Shown: positions 47,410 through 59,550 of the stretch, piece by piece
How positions within the stretch are numbered: position 1 is the stretch's first letter
How the letters are laid out: every line of letters begins with the position of its first letter
Made by a program: the position numbers and the translations under genes
Notes under the pieces: model-generated
Database searches by the model: none
Seen by the model: only the letters and a program-made list of their open reading frames with translations
Told to the model about the DNA's origin: nothing
From: Talpa occidentalis
Lineage: Eukaryota > Chordata > Mammalia > Eulipotyphla > Talpidae
Length of the DNA: 64,000 nt
Assembly: GCF_014898055.3 (NCBI RefSeq)
Contig: NW_023604295.1
Coordinates: 134,012,676 to 134,076,675, forward strand
Direction of reading: 5' to 3'

Positions 47410-47990
47410 TGGTGTAGCCAACCTCCAAAATGGCCCCAGGTGGTCCCTGCCCCCTAGTACTCACACTCTTGTGTCATCTCTTTGCACAGAAATGCAAAGG
47501 GATGACCTGTGTGACCAATGAAACTGAAAATGATGCTGTGTGATTTCTGAGGCTAGGTCATAAAAGGCATTTAGCTTGCACATTATGTACGTTTTCTCAC
47601 TATGTAATGTTTTGCACATTACGTATGTTGGCTCACTCGTGTAGAGGAAAATTAGCTGCCTTGTGGTAAGGAAATGTAGTATCACGATGGCCAGGCCCAC
47701 GTAGTGGGTGACTAAGGTCTCCTTCCAAAAGTCAAAAGTAATGGGCAATAGTGGTTAGAGTGAGCCACCGTGAAACAGATCCTCCAGCCTGAGAGGAGCA
47801 CAGCTGAAGCTGATGTCTGGACTAGAATCTCAAGAAGTACCCTAAGCCAGAACCACCCAGATAAGCCTCATTCCTAACCCACAGATATGGTGAGACACTA
47901 GCTGATTATTGTTTCAAGTCACTAAATATTGGGGATAATTTGTTATATGGCAGTAGATGACTAGTAAATATGGATACACTTCTAATACCA
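47410..47990 (+). repeat. MLT1-like MaLR solo LTR (antisense to SH3RF1)
   Basis: Near its right end AAGCCAGAACCACCCAGATA, AGCCTCATTCCTAACCCACA, TCAAGTCACTAAATATTGGG and GATAATTTGTTATATGGCAG follow the well-known 3' end of MLT1-type LTRs. The left part (AAATGGCCCCAGGTGGTCCC) is less certain. A local duplication at 47576-47601 and 47612-47637 lies inside it. No internal retroviral sequence is present. Confidence 0.7.
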
Positions 47991-48519
47991 GAAAGTGAGT
48001 ATTCAGTCATAAATGTGATTTCAAGTTTTTACTTTCTTTTGGTTCTCCAAGTCAGAAAATGAGTTCATAGCCTCCAGCGACCCACTCTTGACTACAAGTG
48101 AAGAATGTTATAGTTTAAAAAATGATATAACAAAATTCCTAAAGCCCATTAGAACCCAGACCTTTCAGAAGATTGCTAGCTTCACCAGGCTTCATTCCAT
48201 AAAATACTAAAATCCATTCTCATTAAGAAGAACAATAGCAAGAGTCCCAGACAATTACTCTACTGAAAATGGCATTTCTGCAAAGTTCAAGTGGCTGCCC
48301 AAACAATTCCTCACCTGCTTTGGGGTGCAGGAGCTAAATTACACTCCAAGATGTGAAGCAAAAGCACAGCATGGAGTCTGGCTTATCATTTCCAGGAAAG
48401 GTGAGGCTAATTCAATATTTACAAACTATAAGGCTCAGTGGTCATGTATGCCTGGAATGAGGAAGGGGGAATGGAATTGTGGGGGAAGTGCCAGTCTTGG
48501 GGTTGACACAGCCTTTAAG

Positions 48520-48690
48520 GTCATTTTCAGCAGCGTAACTTGGAGCCAGTTACCTTAGCTCTCTCTGGTTCAGCTTCCTCAGCCATAGAACAGGACTGTA
48601 GTGAGTTAAGCTCCGTACCTGGTGTTATCATGAAAGGTTTTGAGATTATAAATACGATGCTTTTAGTACAGTGTCTGTCATGCAGTTCAC
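48520..48690 (+). repeat. MIR fragment
   Basis: CTTGGAGCCAGTTACCTTAG, CTCTCTCTGGTTCAGCTTCC, TCAGCCATAGAACAGGACTG and ATTATAAATACGATGCTTTT, AGTACAGTGTCTG reproduce the MIR core and 3' half in order, with the usual heavy divergence. Confidence 0.65.
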
Positions 48691-50269
48691 ACCCCAAAAA
48701 GCAATTTTCCAATAAGACCACATGGCTTAGGCAAGAGCAGGCAGAGGCCTGGTGTTTCAAGGAAGTGAAGGACGTAGTTTGCCAGTCAGTAGCTAGTAAC
48801 TTCTACCCAGGAAATAGACTCAGGCCACAACCTAAAAAATTGCCCGAATGAGATCTGACTTTTAAAAGGATATAAAGTAAGGGTTTTGAAATCCCTTCTC
48901 TGTCACCTTCAAAGAGCAGAACAAATCATTTTTGCTTGGGCTAATCTGAAGGAAGGCATCAACATCAGGAAATTTCTCAAGTCTGATGCCAACACACTAA
49001 AAATCCATAGGAAAGGCAATGTTGAAAGTTGCCATTTAGGGCAAGTTAAAATTTGAGTAGAGCATTATACTTCTGAGGGAAAGTGAACAATGACTCAAAT
49101 CATAGTCTGAGTAGATCTCTTACGAAACGCACTCCCCACTGGTTCTCTATGAGCTGCCTTAAAGGTGAGACGGAACAAAAATAGTTCTTGAAAAACTTGA
49201 AGTGAATTAGATTAATATTTGCATTTTATAAAATGCACTAAACCAATTTTGTCAAAAAAAAAAAAAAATTGAACTAGAACTGCTGCTGGGCTAAGAACAT
49301 AATCTTCCTGCCAAGTTCCCAGTGGGAGCAAATTTTCATTGCTAAGTTATAAACCTCTGGGGGGTGGAAGGAGAAACCACGAAACCACGTGCATAATGGA
49401 AACTGTGACACAGTCGTGATTGTATGAAGACTACCAGGTGCAGCAGTATCAGACTCTGCAAAGAAATCTCCCAGCCCAGATCCTGGCCTAGAGCCTTGTG
49501 ATGTAGTTTGCATACGAATTTCTAATACAGACTCTCAAGGCCAAATACTGGGCACAACCAGCCAACTATCTCAGGCACGGGAAGGTTTTGCCAAGTAAAT
49601 GTTTACAGACCAACAAACAGATGTAAGGCACAGCTGCTGAGGCCCAACATCTGTTGTCTTTATTTGGGGAAAGTTCTGAACCTCAGGAGTCAAAGATTAC
49701 TCTCCCATGATCTCCAAGGGACATACAGTTCCACCCTTAAAATCTGCACCCTGTCCTCTCTTCATTGCCATAGCTGCCACCTCACTGCCTTCCACCTGGT
49801 CAAATTATCTACCTTTCCTCCTGGCCTCCAATCTCTTTTTGTCCCCAATCCATGTGATGTAGAACTGAAATATTCATGCTCTTAAGTGGCAACTCTATTT
49901 GCAGTTAAGCTTTGCTCAAAAAACATTACTGACTTCTAAACATCTGTAGTAAGATGTTCAAAAAGCCCTGAACAATGTGACTTCAGCCTCTCCTTATAGC
50001 TACTATTGCTGTTATCTGCTTGAGTCTGTCCAACACGCCTCTCAACTCGAACATGTCTTCCAGGTATGGCTTTTACTGCTCACACTTGGTGCACTAGCTT
50101 ATGTGGTCCTTCCACTGGGCACTCCCTCGGATGACCTCTCTGTCCATCCACCCCCCTCAGCCTCTCAAAGTCTCACCCCTGAGGAATCGTCTCTAAACTC
50201 GCTTGACCAGATCTCAGGTTCCCCATCGCTATTCCAACTATGTTTTAAAAGTACAAATCTCCTTTACTT

Positions 50270-50630
50270 ATAATGAAATCCCGAAAAGTGCTAGAACATG
50301 GATGAGCCTTGAAAACATTGTGCTATGTGGAATAAGACACAAACAAAAGGAAACAAATAATTCCACATATGAGGCACCCAGGATAGTCTACTCAAAGAGG
50401 CAGAGAGTAGAATGGTGTCTCTCACGGGCTTGGAGGAGGAACAGATGAGGGTTATTGTTTATTGGGTGCAGAGTATTATTTTTGGATGATGAAAAAGTTC
50501 TAGGAATGGAGAGTTGTGGTGGTTATCACCACTGTGATGTGCGATCAGAGTGAATGTACTTAATGCCACTGAATTTTACATTTGGAGTAATGGTAAATTT
50601 TATGCACATTTTACAATTTAAAAAATAAGC
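50270..50630 (+). repeat. Old L1M-type LINE-1 3' end (antisense to SH3RF1)
   Basis: AACATGGATGAGCCTTGAAA, ACATTGTGCTATGTGGAATA, AGACACAAACAAAAGGAAAC, CCACTGAATTTTACATTTGG and ATGGTAAATTTTATGCACAT are the typical end of ORF2 and 3' UTR of ancient L1 elements. Confidence 0.75.
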
Positions 50631-53600
50631 TAAATGAATAATTGAGTGAACAAAAATAATGAAAAAACTGGAAAAGAAAAAGAAAAACACCCAAAGCCAA
50701 GGGGTAACCCACTCAGTCTCAGCTGTTCCCTGTGAACCAAGCACTGGGGAGGCAGGTGAGGTACGCAGTGTGGTCCTGAATGAGCTTCTCCCTCTTGGTG
50801 GCTGTGTGACCCTAACTCAGTTTTTGGTGGTAGTTACCATGATGGAATTTGAGAAACAAAGTCTTGCTCTATCAAGAAGCCCCACTGACATGCCAGTGCC
50901 AATCTTCCTGGTTTGGGGTGTGGTAGTCTGGCTACCATGTAAATGGGCACTTGTAATCTTTTATCTGTATGCCTTTATTTTTCTGGTCTCTCGTGTTATC
51001 TGTAATTTACATATTTTTGCTTCCAATCTCCCCTGGTACAGCTCAAATTGGACCCCCGATGGCTCTGGGAGGCACCCTGCTCATCACTCCGGTCTGGGTG
51101 GGTAAGCATGGCCTGCTTTTTGCCAGTTGCTAACGCAATGTAATATCCAATTAAGCGATTCACTGGCAAGCCACACTAGCTCGCTTTGTAGCTCGCCTGA
51201 AGTCCAAGTAAATCATGTTCATCGCTTCACCCAGTGGGGTCATTGTCACTGACTCAAATTAATTGTGCTGGTGAAGCCCCACTGCCTTTCTGTAAATCTG
51301 TCTCTATCCAATTTGTATGTTTCCAAGCGTTCTGGTTTAATCCCGGATCAAAGATCATAGGTTCTTTTCCAATTTAGGAGATGGGCTTATGTGGTTATCA
51401 GTTTAATTCCTAAACTTAAAAAAATACACAGCTAGAGATGATTTGCTGTGTCTCCCTAAGCCTTTTATCTGTAATTTTTTTTCGTGGAAGAAAAACCTGC
51501 CATACCTTCTTTTATCTGCTATTCCTTCTGAAGTATTTTATTTCTACTTTCTCTTTGTAATTTCTAATTATTTTCTCAGTCCCTCTAAAACAGAGTGTAA
51601 AATATTTGTTCTATTATTTCTGCTGTCATCAATTATACATTTTCTGCCTCGAGCATAGTGTTATTTTTTGCTTGTTTTCTTCAGTCTCTCTAACAAACAC
51701 AAAAGAATCCTTTTGTTCCTCAGAAAACTCTCAGCTGACACCAGGACCTGTCAACATACCGCAAGGCTCATCCTTCCTTATTATGAGATTGCTTAAGTCT
51801 TTATATCACGTGGATGCCTCTTTCCACTGACGGCACTCATTGCCCTATTCACATTCTTCTACTTTAGATTTACAAGACAGGGTCAGGGTTTGAAAGAAAA
51901 TTTTATGCTTGTCCTCATTATAATCTGCAGATGAATCCTATCTCATACTGTACCAAGATTAGATACTAAAATATATTTTCATGAAATCCTATCAGTCCAA
52001 ATTCTAAAAACTCTGCCTAGGCAAGAGTTCCTGATATTAGGTTGTGAATAAGGGACTCTAAGACCCTGAAATGCTTTCAGAATTATATTGAGGTCAAAAT
52101 TAATCTTTTCTTCATTCTTAGTATTGAGTACTTTTTATTACATTGAATTTTTTGAAATATTAAAACAGGTAATCTCTAAATGATACACTTGGTAGTTTTT
52201 GAGTAACCAAATAATTTCATTCCCAGTGGATGACAGAATGTTTTCCTATCCTACTTGCTTGCACACATTTTCCCTGTTGTTTTGAGAGTCAGGCAGACCT
52301 AGGAAGCCAAGCTAACTACATACTATTGGATGAAAGCAAAGGAGCTATGAAAAGTTGGATTGGACTGGCATTATACTTAATATTCCATTCAACATATGGA
52401 TTGTAAAAATATAAACTCAGACAGAAATCTTCTCCAAAGACCCCTTTCCTACTTGTAAAAATTGAAATGGTTACATAAAACCTGCCGGAGAGTTCCAGAG
52501 TGCCCATGCCCATCTGTCCCATCATTAAATTCTCCATGTTCCCTCTCTGATGTGCACCCCGTTCCCAGAACTGCCATCACCTGTTTACATTAGCGATTTC
52601 TCCTTTTCACATGTACTGAACAGCAGGCGCCTGCTGTTAGAAGGAGTCCCTCTAAGAGGACAGGGCTGGAATGCAGAAGCCACAGAGATTGAGGACATCT
52701 GGCAACTGAAAAGGAATGCATAATGGGGAGGGAGGCAGCAGTGCCCAGCCGGTGCCCAGGGAGAGTCTGGGCAAAGTGAACCATCACTCAGAACAGTTAG
52801 ACAAACACCACAAATGACAGGGGAGACAGGAGAGGGACTCGGGACATGAAGGAAAACCTGCAGCTCAATGCCTAGGGGGAGAGGACCAAAGAAAAGTAAA
52901 AAAGTCAATGGACTTACTCCAGAGACAGAGGTGCTATCCCTGGAAAGCAGAGTAATTCTACAAGAAAAAGGCTGGCTCTCAGAATAAAGGATGAAGTGTA
53001 TTCAGAACAAAATTCCAAAGCTTTACTGAGAGCACAATAGATGGGGAGAAAGACGGAATAACATTTTATGTGGGGAAGAAAGGCTACTTATTTAGGGCAA
53101 TGTCTGGCTTCAAAACGGGTTCTATAAGGGTTAGAACTATAGAAAATTAGTTCCCCTCATATATAATATGTTGTATAGTTTGTGCTAAATGCACAGAAGT
53201 AATTTAAAGCTTATTCTTTTTCTAGCTTATTTTTTGGTTAAAAATCAGGTCAAAAATTTATTATGAATTAAGATCTCGAATGTGATGGGTACAAAGGTAA
53301 ATTTAAGTCATTTTGATGTCTAACACTTTATAGTAACATTTCAAATCAGCAACAGAGAAAATGCTATCCTACAGCACACCTCCACACATTAGAAATCTGC
53401 TTTATTTATGAAATGCAGGTACGGATAGAATAAAGCTTACTGAAACAATAAAACAGATGACACTTTATAAAACAAATGTTCATATGTTTATGCATTACGT
53501 GAAAACAGTTCAGCATTTTTAGTGTACTTTGTGATGTTTTTTTCCTGGGCAAAGAACAGTGCTTCATTTTTAATTCATACAGTCCTAGTAGATATTTGTC

Positions 53601-54121
53601 TTGTTAAATATATTTTCTTTCCTAATGCACTCCTGTTCAAATAGAACTGCACCCGTTTGTAATCATTATTCAAGGTCAGAAGCAATGAAATCGTGCTCAT
53701 TGTTCTGAGAGTAACTGAACCAAGTCACTGGGTCAGGAGAGGCAGTTCTCTGTGACTGTGGCCTCTTCTGCTCAGGAAGAACAGCAAGAGAATTCTCTCA
53801 GCTGGCAGAATTTTCCAGGTGCTTTACCACTAACAGGTTCTAATGTAAACCTTTTAATTAAAAAAAAAAAAAAGGCAACGGCTTAACAAGGAACAATTGT
53901 TGGTGATGGAATCGAAGCAAGAAGGAAGTAGATGTGAACAGTTTCCAGAGATTGAGAAATGTCACCTGGTTATCATTCAGGAGTGGCTGTTTAGAGAAAA
54001 TCAACAAAAAATTAGGCTGGGGACCTAAAGCCTACAAGACACATGGGAGGAAAAAGCAGAGAGAGAGTAGGTGGCAGCAAGCAGTAAAAGAAAGCCAGCG
54101 CTTCGTTAAAAAAAATTAGGA

Positions 54122-54388
54122 GGGGGCCTCCCTGGTGGCGCAAGGGGTTAAGCACCGCACTATGAAGCAATCCGCAGCCTCTGCAGCACGAGTTCGATCC
54201 CCAGCCAGTCAGGGAGATTCCCACATGGCACAGCAGACCTCTCCTGACTCGCCCACTGCTTCCCTCAGCAGTGTGTTTCAGTGGATCTGCCTGTTCTGCT
54301 CCCCACTGTGTCTGGTGAATCCTCTCACCCCCCGGACCTCTGGCCTGCACCCCAGCTCTTGTATGAATAAATAAATAAATCTTTAAAA
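54122..54388 (+). mobile_element. tRNA-derived SINE, older subfamily, antisense to SH3RF1 next to its exon
   Basis: Head GGGGGCCTCCCTGGTGGCGC, diagnostic AAGGGGTTAAGCACCGCACT, box B GAGTTCGATCCC, tail GTATGAATAAATAAATAAAT. Flanks AAAAAAATTAGGAG (ending 54121) and AAAAAAATTAGGAA (after the tail, ending near 54400) are the target-site duplication. In the SH3RF1 transcript it appears reversed about 105 bases after the donor at 54494, starting with a U-rich tract, which is the arrangement known to allow SINE exonisation. Confidence 0.92.
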
Positions 54389-54494
54389 AAAAATTAGGAA
54401 GCATGAGAAAAGATCTCAAATATCAAAATACATATTTCAGCATAAAACTTGCTACCCATTTCTTAGTTTTCTCCCCGCACATCACAGAACTCAC

Positions 54495-54844
54495 CTTTCA
54501 CACACTACCGGCCTAGATTCATTCATGACTGGGCCCAGGGAGGAGCACGGCTGCCGGGGAGGGGGAGCAATGGGTGCGGCAGAGTCCAGGGAGCTGGTCT
54601 TCCGATGAAGAGCATCCTGGGTCAGAGGTGCTCCCCCTGCGGCCGGGCCCTCGCCATCCGCAGAGCAGGAGCCGGCCCTGCCGTGGGCACCCCCCAATGG
54701 CAGCTCAGGACCCATGGCGCCCTGTAGGGGCAACTCGCCACCACCCAGCTCCACTTCCAGGGTGGGGGAGGCTGGAGGAGATACTCGGGGCTTGCGTTTC
54801 GTGGAGGCACCAGACAGCAACTTCAACAAACCCTTTTTTTCTTT
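54495..54844 (-). CDS. SH3RF1: SH3RF1 (POSH) penultimate coding exon: linker before the fourth SH3 domain
   Basis: The exon runs from acceptor TTTGTTTTTCTAG (AG at 54846-54845) to donor AAAG/GTGAGTTC (GT at 54494-54493). It is 350 nt: 116 full codons in phase 0 plus AG, completed by G in the next exon. It starts [20 protein letters not shown], a basic Lys/Leu stretch I recognise from SH3RF1, followed by a Ser/Pro/Gly/Ala-rich, probably disordered linker with HGRAGSC and [11 protein letters not shown]. It ends [10 protein letters not shown], directly before the HRVVV start of SH3-4. With the last exon it codes the final 172 residues of a protein of about 888 in human. RKTSSLD resembles a basophilic kinase site (inference). 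The GC content of the exon is well above its surroundings. The reading frame is intact. Confidence 0.93.
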
Positions 54845-56983
54845 CTAGAAAAACAAACCAAAATAGTACATTAGTTGGTCACTGACGACGGCACTGTAGT
54901 GATTGTAATGTGTAAGGTGCAAGCATTTCAACTTTTGATATCATTTAAAATTATTTCTGTGGCTATCTGGTTATTCATGATCTAGTTGCCAATTTCTGTG
55001 TAGTGTTAACTTGACCTTTTGCTTTTCTTTCTTCTCCCTTTTTTCCTGCAAGTTTTGTTTCTTTTGGAGACTATGGTGTTTTTATTCACTATTGTTTTCT
55101 GAGTTTGGACAAGGAGATAAAAAAAGATGTAAAACAAAACAAACAAACAAAACCCTCATCAATTAATATCTCAAGCTTGGTGAAAGCAGAAGTACACATT
55201 TTAGAACAAAATAGAATTTCACTTTATGAATTTCCCAAAATTCTGCCTGTATCTCTAAGGCTATTTGTATAGAGAATTAAATATAAACCTAATAGCATTT
55301 GACTACACGTCCTCATACATAACTCTTACCTGTAGGTAGTGATATCTTGATCGGTTAAGTATTAAACCACTTCTTACATGTTACACCTTGATGAAATTTA
55401 GGCTATTAACAAGAGAAATCAAACTATTCTACAATGCAACTAACTCCCTGTGAGAAAGCAAATAATTCCATCAGGTTTTAAATAAAGCTTCAGTATAATT
55501 AAAAAAAATTGTCTCTTTTCGCAAGCAAATATTCCCATAAGGATTTTTCTCAGCAATCTCACTCCACAGAAGCCACCTCTCATATCTGTGTCTCTTTTGA
55601 CATTGTTGCTCTTTGCTCTACTAGGAAATCAAGATCTAGAGATAACTCTCCTTCATCCCCAAGTCCGGAGTGTGAGTGTTCTCTCTGATGACAGCAATCA
55701 TCACTTTACATTCTTTGACTAAAATGTCAACTACATCATAAAGTCTTCTAAAAGGAGACATTGTTTGATAAGTAAACAGAGAATTATTTCTTTAGAAAAT
55801 CCTATAAACAAATTTGAATTAGTAAATCCATGTATAAGGAGAAAGAATTATGAGGGGCCCACAAGGAGATGTAACACTGAGAAGTTTTTTTGGGAATGTG
55901 GGTTAGTTCAGATTCAGTAAAACTCCCTGGGGGAAGAGAGTCCAAACCTGTAAGACAGTTTCCATTCAGGACAGAATGGCTGAAGAGAGAAAAGAGAAAA
56001 GCAATCATTTACCAGATGATGAACAAGCACCCCAGGGAGACCACACCAGAGGTCCTATTTACCTAATGCTGCTCACAGTATCTGTTAACCCTGGTTAGAA
56101 ACTGGGGAGGGGAGAGATGGTGGATAGTGCTGAGCCCAGGCTGCAGATGAGCACAGCCAATCAACCCATCTCCCACCCCTCTCTACCCCCACTCCCCAGA
56201 ATGAGGAAGATTCTTTTGCATTTCTCTTCAAGGTCTGTCCTAAACTCATCCTACTGGCTTTTGCTGCATTCAATGTCTCATTTCCAGTAAATCATGAATT
56301 TACAGTAAATCGTCCTATGAACTTGAACAACTTGAATGCAGTACCTGTACCTCAAACAGCTGTGTCACAGCTTCAAGGCCGAAAAAAACAACTCGAATAG
56401 GAGGACATCGGTGGAAGGTAAGGAAAATATTTAGCTACTCCTTGACTAGGGAAATAAAAGAGGATACTCTGGATCCCCCAATTCCAATAGTGACAGATTT
56501 CCTTCTATACAATGGTCAGTGAAGTTCCCAGAGGAAAAGCCTTGGCATGTTGCTGCCACATTTGCTGAAGGGAGCCTGAAGTCTGGAGGGCCAAAGACTG
56601 AACTGGGAAAGAATATTCAGCAGCTCACACTTGAAAGGGAGCAGTCAGCAGCCTCAGCCAGCTATTCCTTCCTGATGTAAGGAAGCACAAATCCTGGGGC
56701 CCCCCACAGATCTACTAAGAACATCAAGTCCATTGATAAATTACAATCTCAGCAAGCCACAGCTAAAGATATTTCTTAAAAGCTCAGTTCTGGGCACTCA
56801 GAAAAAGATCAGTTAGCTGAAAAGCGCTCAGGGAACAGCCTCTAAAGTGATTAAGAAGAAAGATGTTTGTTCCTCTAAAATGATTAAACACATTAAATAC
56901 AGCTTGCTTTAATGACTTCTCAAGGCTGTGCTATCATCATCAGTCGATGCTGACTACCCACGGAGCAGCCGGCAGAGGATTAG

Positions 56984-57020
56984 GTGTGTGTGTGGTGGGG
57001 TGGGGGGGGGGGGGCGCGGC
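56984..57020. repeat. (GT)n plus G-run
   Basis: GTGTGTGTGTGGTGGGGTGG runs into a block of 13 G (57002-57014) followed by CGCGGCGC. On the transcribed strand of SH3RF1 this appears as a C-run. It is likely length-variable and error-prone in sequencing. Confidence 0.85.
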
Positions 57021-57956
57021 GCTAACACAGAGGAGATGCCGCTCTTGTCTAAGGAGCTATGCTTTTAATATCATCTTCTGATGTTTTCTACAGTAGCAGA
57101 ACAATGTGCCACTTGAGAGTGATAATTTTGCAAATTCATACACTTATCATCTAAGGGCACCTTTGTTTTTTCCAAATCCTACAGCAGAAATGAAAACTGC
57201 AGATGAATTAGTCAAGACTACAATACACTTCAGCAAGGCAATTTTCAAAATCTAATGTTAACATGTGTGAAAAAGGAGCCTATCCTTTAAATAAACCTTA
57301 ATAATTCTTCTCCTGTGGGTCCTCCAAGAAATTGTTCCTAGATCAAATGTGATTTTCTCTTTAGAAGATTGGATGATTTAAAACCACAGCTCCTATAGAC
57401 AGAAAAAGAGAACTACTGAGGTCACAAATAATCACCACATAACCATACAGAGTAATTTTTACATATAAAAATAATTTGTGAGTATCAACAACGTTCTATT
57501 CATTGTGTAACAGAAAACACAAAGTGGGAAGCCCCAAAGCTCCTTCCTTCCCAAGCAAAACACATCTCTTCTGAGCCACTCACAATTAGCCACATTCTTA
57601 CCCCAGTTTTCCTCTTTATTTCCCTCCTTGCTTTCAGATGTACCAAGAAAGTGGCAAGAGAGAAATAGTCTTCTGGGTGGTATAGGTGATCCAAAATCTA
57701 CAGCCAGGCTCCAATAAGCAGAGTTGCTGTTCTCAAGTGAAAAAAAAATCTCAAACACTTCATTCATACATTCATTCATCAGTCATTACTGAATTCATTA
57801 TTCATATATAATTATCCAGTAGTAATCATGCTTCAATAAATACTTATTTGTATCTAATATGAACCAAGCAATGTGCTACGTTCTGGGAATGTGACAGTTG
57901 GCAAGCAACAGTAACAAGCAGAGACATAATCATGGACATAAACCAGGTGCACTTAC

Positions 57957-58229
57957 TGGCCTCCCTGGTGGCACAAGGGGTTAAGCACCGCACTAGAAGC
58001 AATCCGCAGTTCTGCAGCACGAGTTCGATCCCTGGCCGGCCAGGGAGCAACCCACATGGTGCAGCAGACCTCTCCTGACTCCCCCTCTGCTCCCCTCAGT
58101 AGTGTACTTCGGTCAATCTGCCTGTTCTGCTCCCCACTCTGTCTCTGGTGAATCCTCTCACCCCTGCATCTCTGGCCTGTACCCCAGCTCTTGTATACAT
58201 AAATAAGTAAATCGTTAAAAAAAAAACAA
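57957..58229 (+). mobile_element. tRNA-derived SINE, older subfamily, with target-site duplication
   Basis: Head GGGCCTCCC is shortened to GGCCTCCCTGGTGGCACAAG, then GGGTTAAGCACCGCACTAGA, box B GAGTTCGATCCC, CTCTGCTCCCCTCAGTAGTG and tail ACATAAATAAGTAAATCGTT with an A-run. Flanks CCAGGTGCACTTA (57943-57955) and ACAGGTGCACTA (58230-58241) are an imperfect duplication. It is antisense to SH3RF1. Confidence 0.91.
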
Positions 58230-58429
58230 ACAGGTGCACTACAGAGAACTAAAGCAAGGTAAGAGCAGAGAGAATGACAAGGAGGCACTGGCTGAGAAGG
58301 CAGGTGTGTGCTCTTGTGCACACCCACACATGAGTGTGAAGGCTGCTTTAAGGAAGAGCATGAAAGGGGGGAAAGGCTATGTGAAACTTGAGCTGGTTAA
58401 TCACTGCTGAGTTAAGAATTGTTAAGTGT

Positions 58430-58590
58430 TTTTGCAAGGCTTTCCACACTTACTTCTCACACCCACTCGGGGAGACAAGCATCAATATTTATTCTCTGCT
58501 CTAAGCCTCTCTAAGCCTGCCTACAATCACACTGCTGGTAAGCGGTGGAAGTGGGATGGGAACCAAGCCCCAAGTCTTCCCTTTTGGGAG
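58430..58590 (-). repeat. MIR fragment (antisense on the plus strand)
   Basis: TATTCTCTGCTCTAAGCCTC, ATCACACTGCTGGTAAGCGG and TGGAAGTGGGATGGGAACCA, AGCCCC match the reverse complement of MIR ('GGTCACACAGCTGGTAAGTGG ... GGATTCGAACCC'). Confidence 0.65.
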
Positions 58591-59413
58591 TTCAGCACAG
58601 GCAATGTCTCCAGAAGCACATCTACTCTGTGGAATGATAAGAGTAGACATGTTGACCCCACCACAGAGGTGGTTCTGAGCCAGACTCTGCAGGTTTGCAT
58701 AAGGAGATTGCAGCCATCACCAAAGGCAGGAACAGTGTGATTAGTTGCTGAACAGGGAGAGCAGGCTTCTCCCTAAGAAAATGAAATGGTCGAGCCCACA
58801 GACCATAGTGCTTCTGACAGTGAAATAAGAACAGAGAGGAAGAAAGATCATGCGAGCAAAGTAATCAGTAGGGACTTCAGGACAAATATTTATAATACAA
58901 GAAATTGGGCATTTAAAAACTAAATGGACCCTGTGCTTAGGAAAACTGAGAATAGCAAAGATCCTCAAATATCGAACTAACTGAAGAAAACCTGTGTTTC
59001 CTTATAGGAGTGTCATTAGGAACCTGGACATAGGGAATTTCAGGCACTAAATAAGTTCTTTGGTCCCCACATGAGAATGTTCTCTTTCAAGTACATATCC
59101 AGGCTACAAAGAGAGCATTCAAACCAATACCCACTCCTGCTGATTTCCACAGGAAGAAACAACAGTGTCAGAGAAGCCTTATGAAGCATCTCCAGAGACT
59201 CTGAAGGTGAGAGTAGGAAATGTAAGCACTTGGGGAGGAGAGGGTCATCAGACATGCTTATCCTTTTTCTGAAGTGAGGATTAGACTATTAAATTAATTA
59301 AAAACAAGAGCCATTAGGTTGAGATGGTTCTAATGCCTTAGCAGCTTGCATAATTACACCTGAAATGTCTCATGGTTAAGAAATCAAAATCTAGGCAACC
59401 AGTTAAGATCCAA

Positions 59414-59550
59414 CCTATGAAGCTGTCCACAGCCTCTGCAGCATGAGTTCGATCCCTGGCCGGCTAGGGAGCAACCCACATGGCGCAGCAGACCTCTCCT
59501 GACTCGCCTGCTACTCCTCTCAGCAGTGTACTTCTGTCGATCTGCCTCAG
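59414..59550 (+). mobile_element. Internal fragment of a tRNA-derived SINE
   Basis: TATGAAGCTGTCCACAGCCT, CTGCAGCATGAGTTCGATCC, CCACATGGCGCAGCAGACCT and TCAGCAGTGTACTTCTGTCG are SINE body, but the GGGCCTCCC head, box A and the whole 3' half with tail are missing. It was truncated at both ends after insertion. Confidence 0.88.

Larger units (their letters stand above)
46444..54494 (-). other. SH3RF1: Last intron of SH3RF1
   Basis: This is the interval between donor GTGAGTTC (GT at 54494-54493) and acceptor TTTTCTAG (AG at 46445-46444). It is about 8 kb and is a phase-2 intron splitting an Arg codon AG/G. It holds an MLT1-type LTR, a MIR, an old L1 end, an antisense SINE and otherwise unique sequence. 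No additional exon could be supported on either strand. Confidence 0.85.

Noticed and set aside
54574..54885. Plus-strand 103-codon frame over the SH3RF1 penultimate exon
   Set aside because: It is an antisense shadow of the GC-rich coding exon and crosses the splice acceptor.
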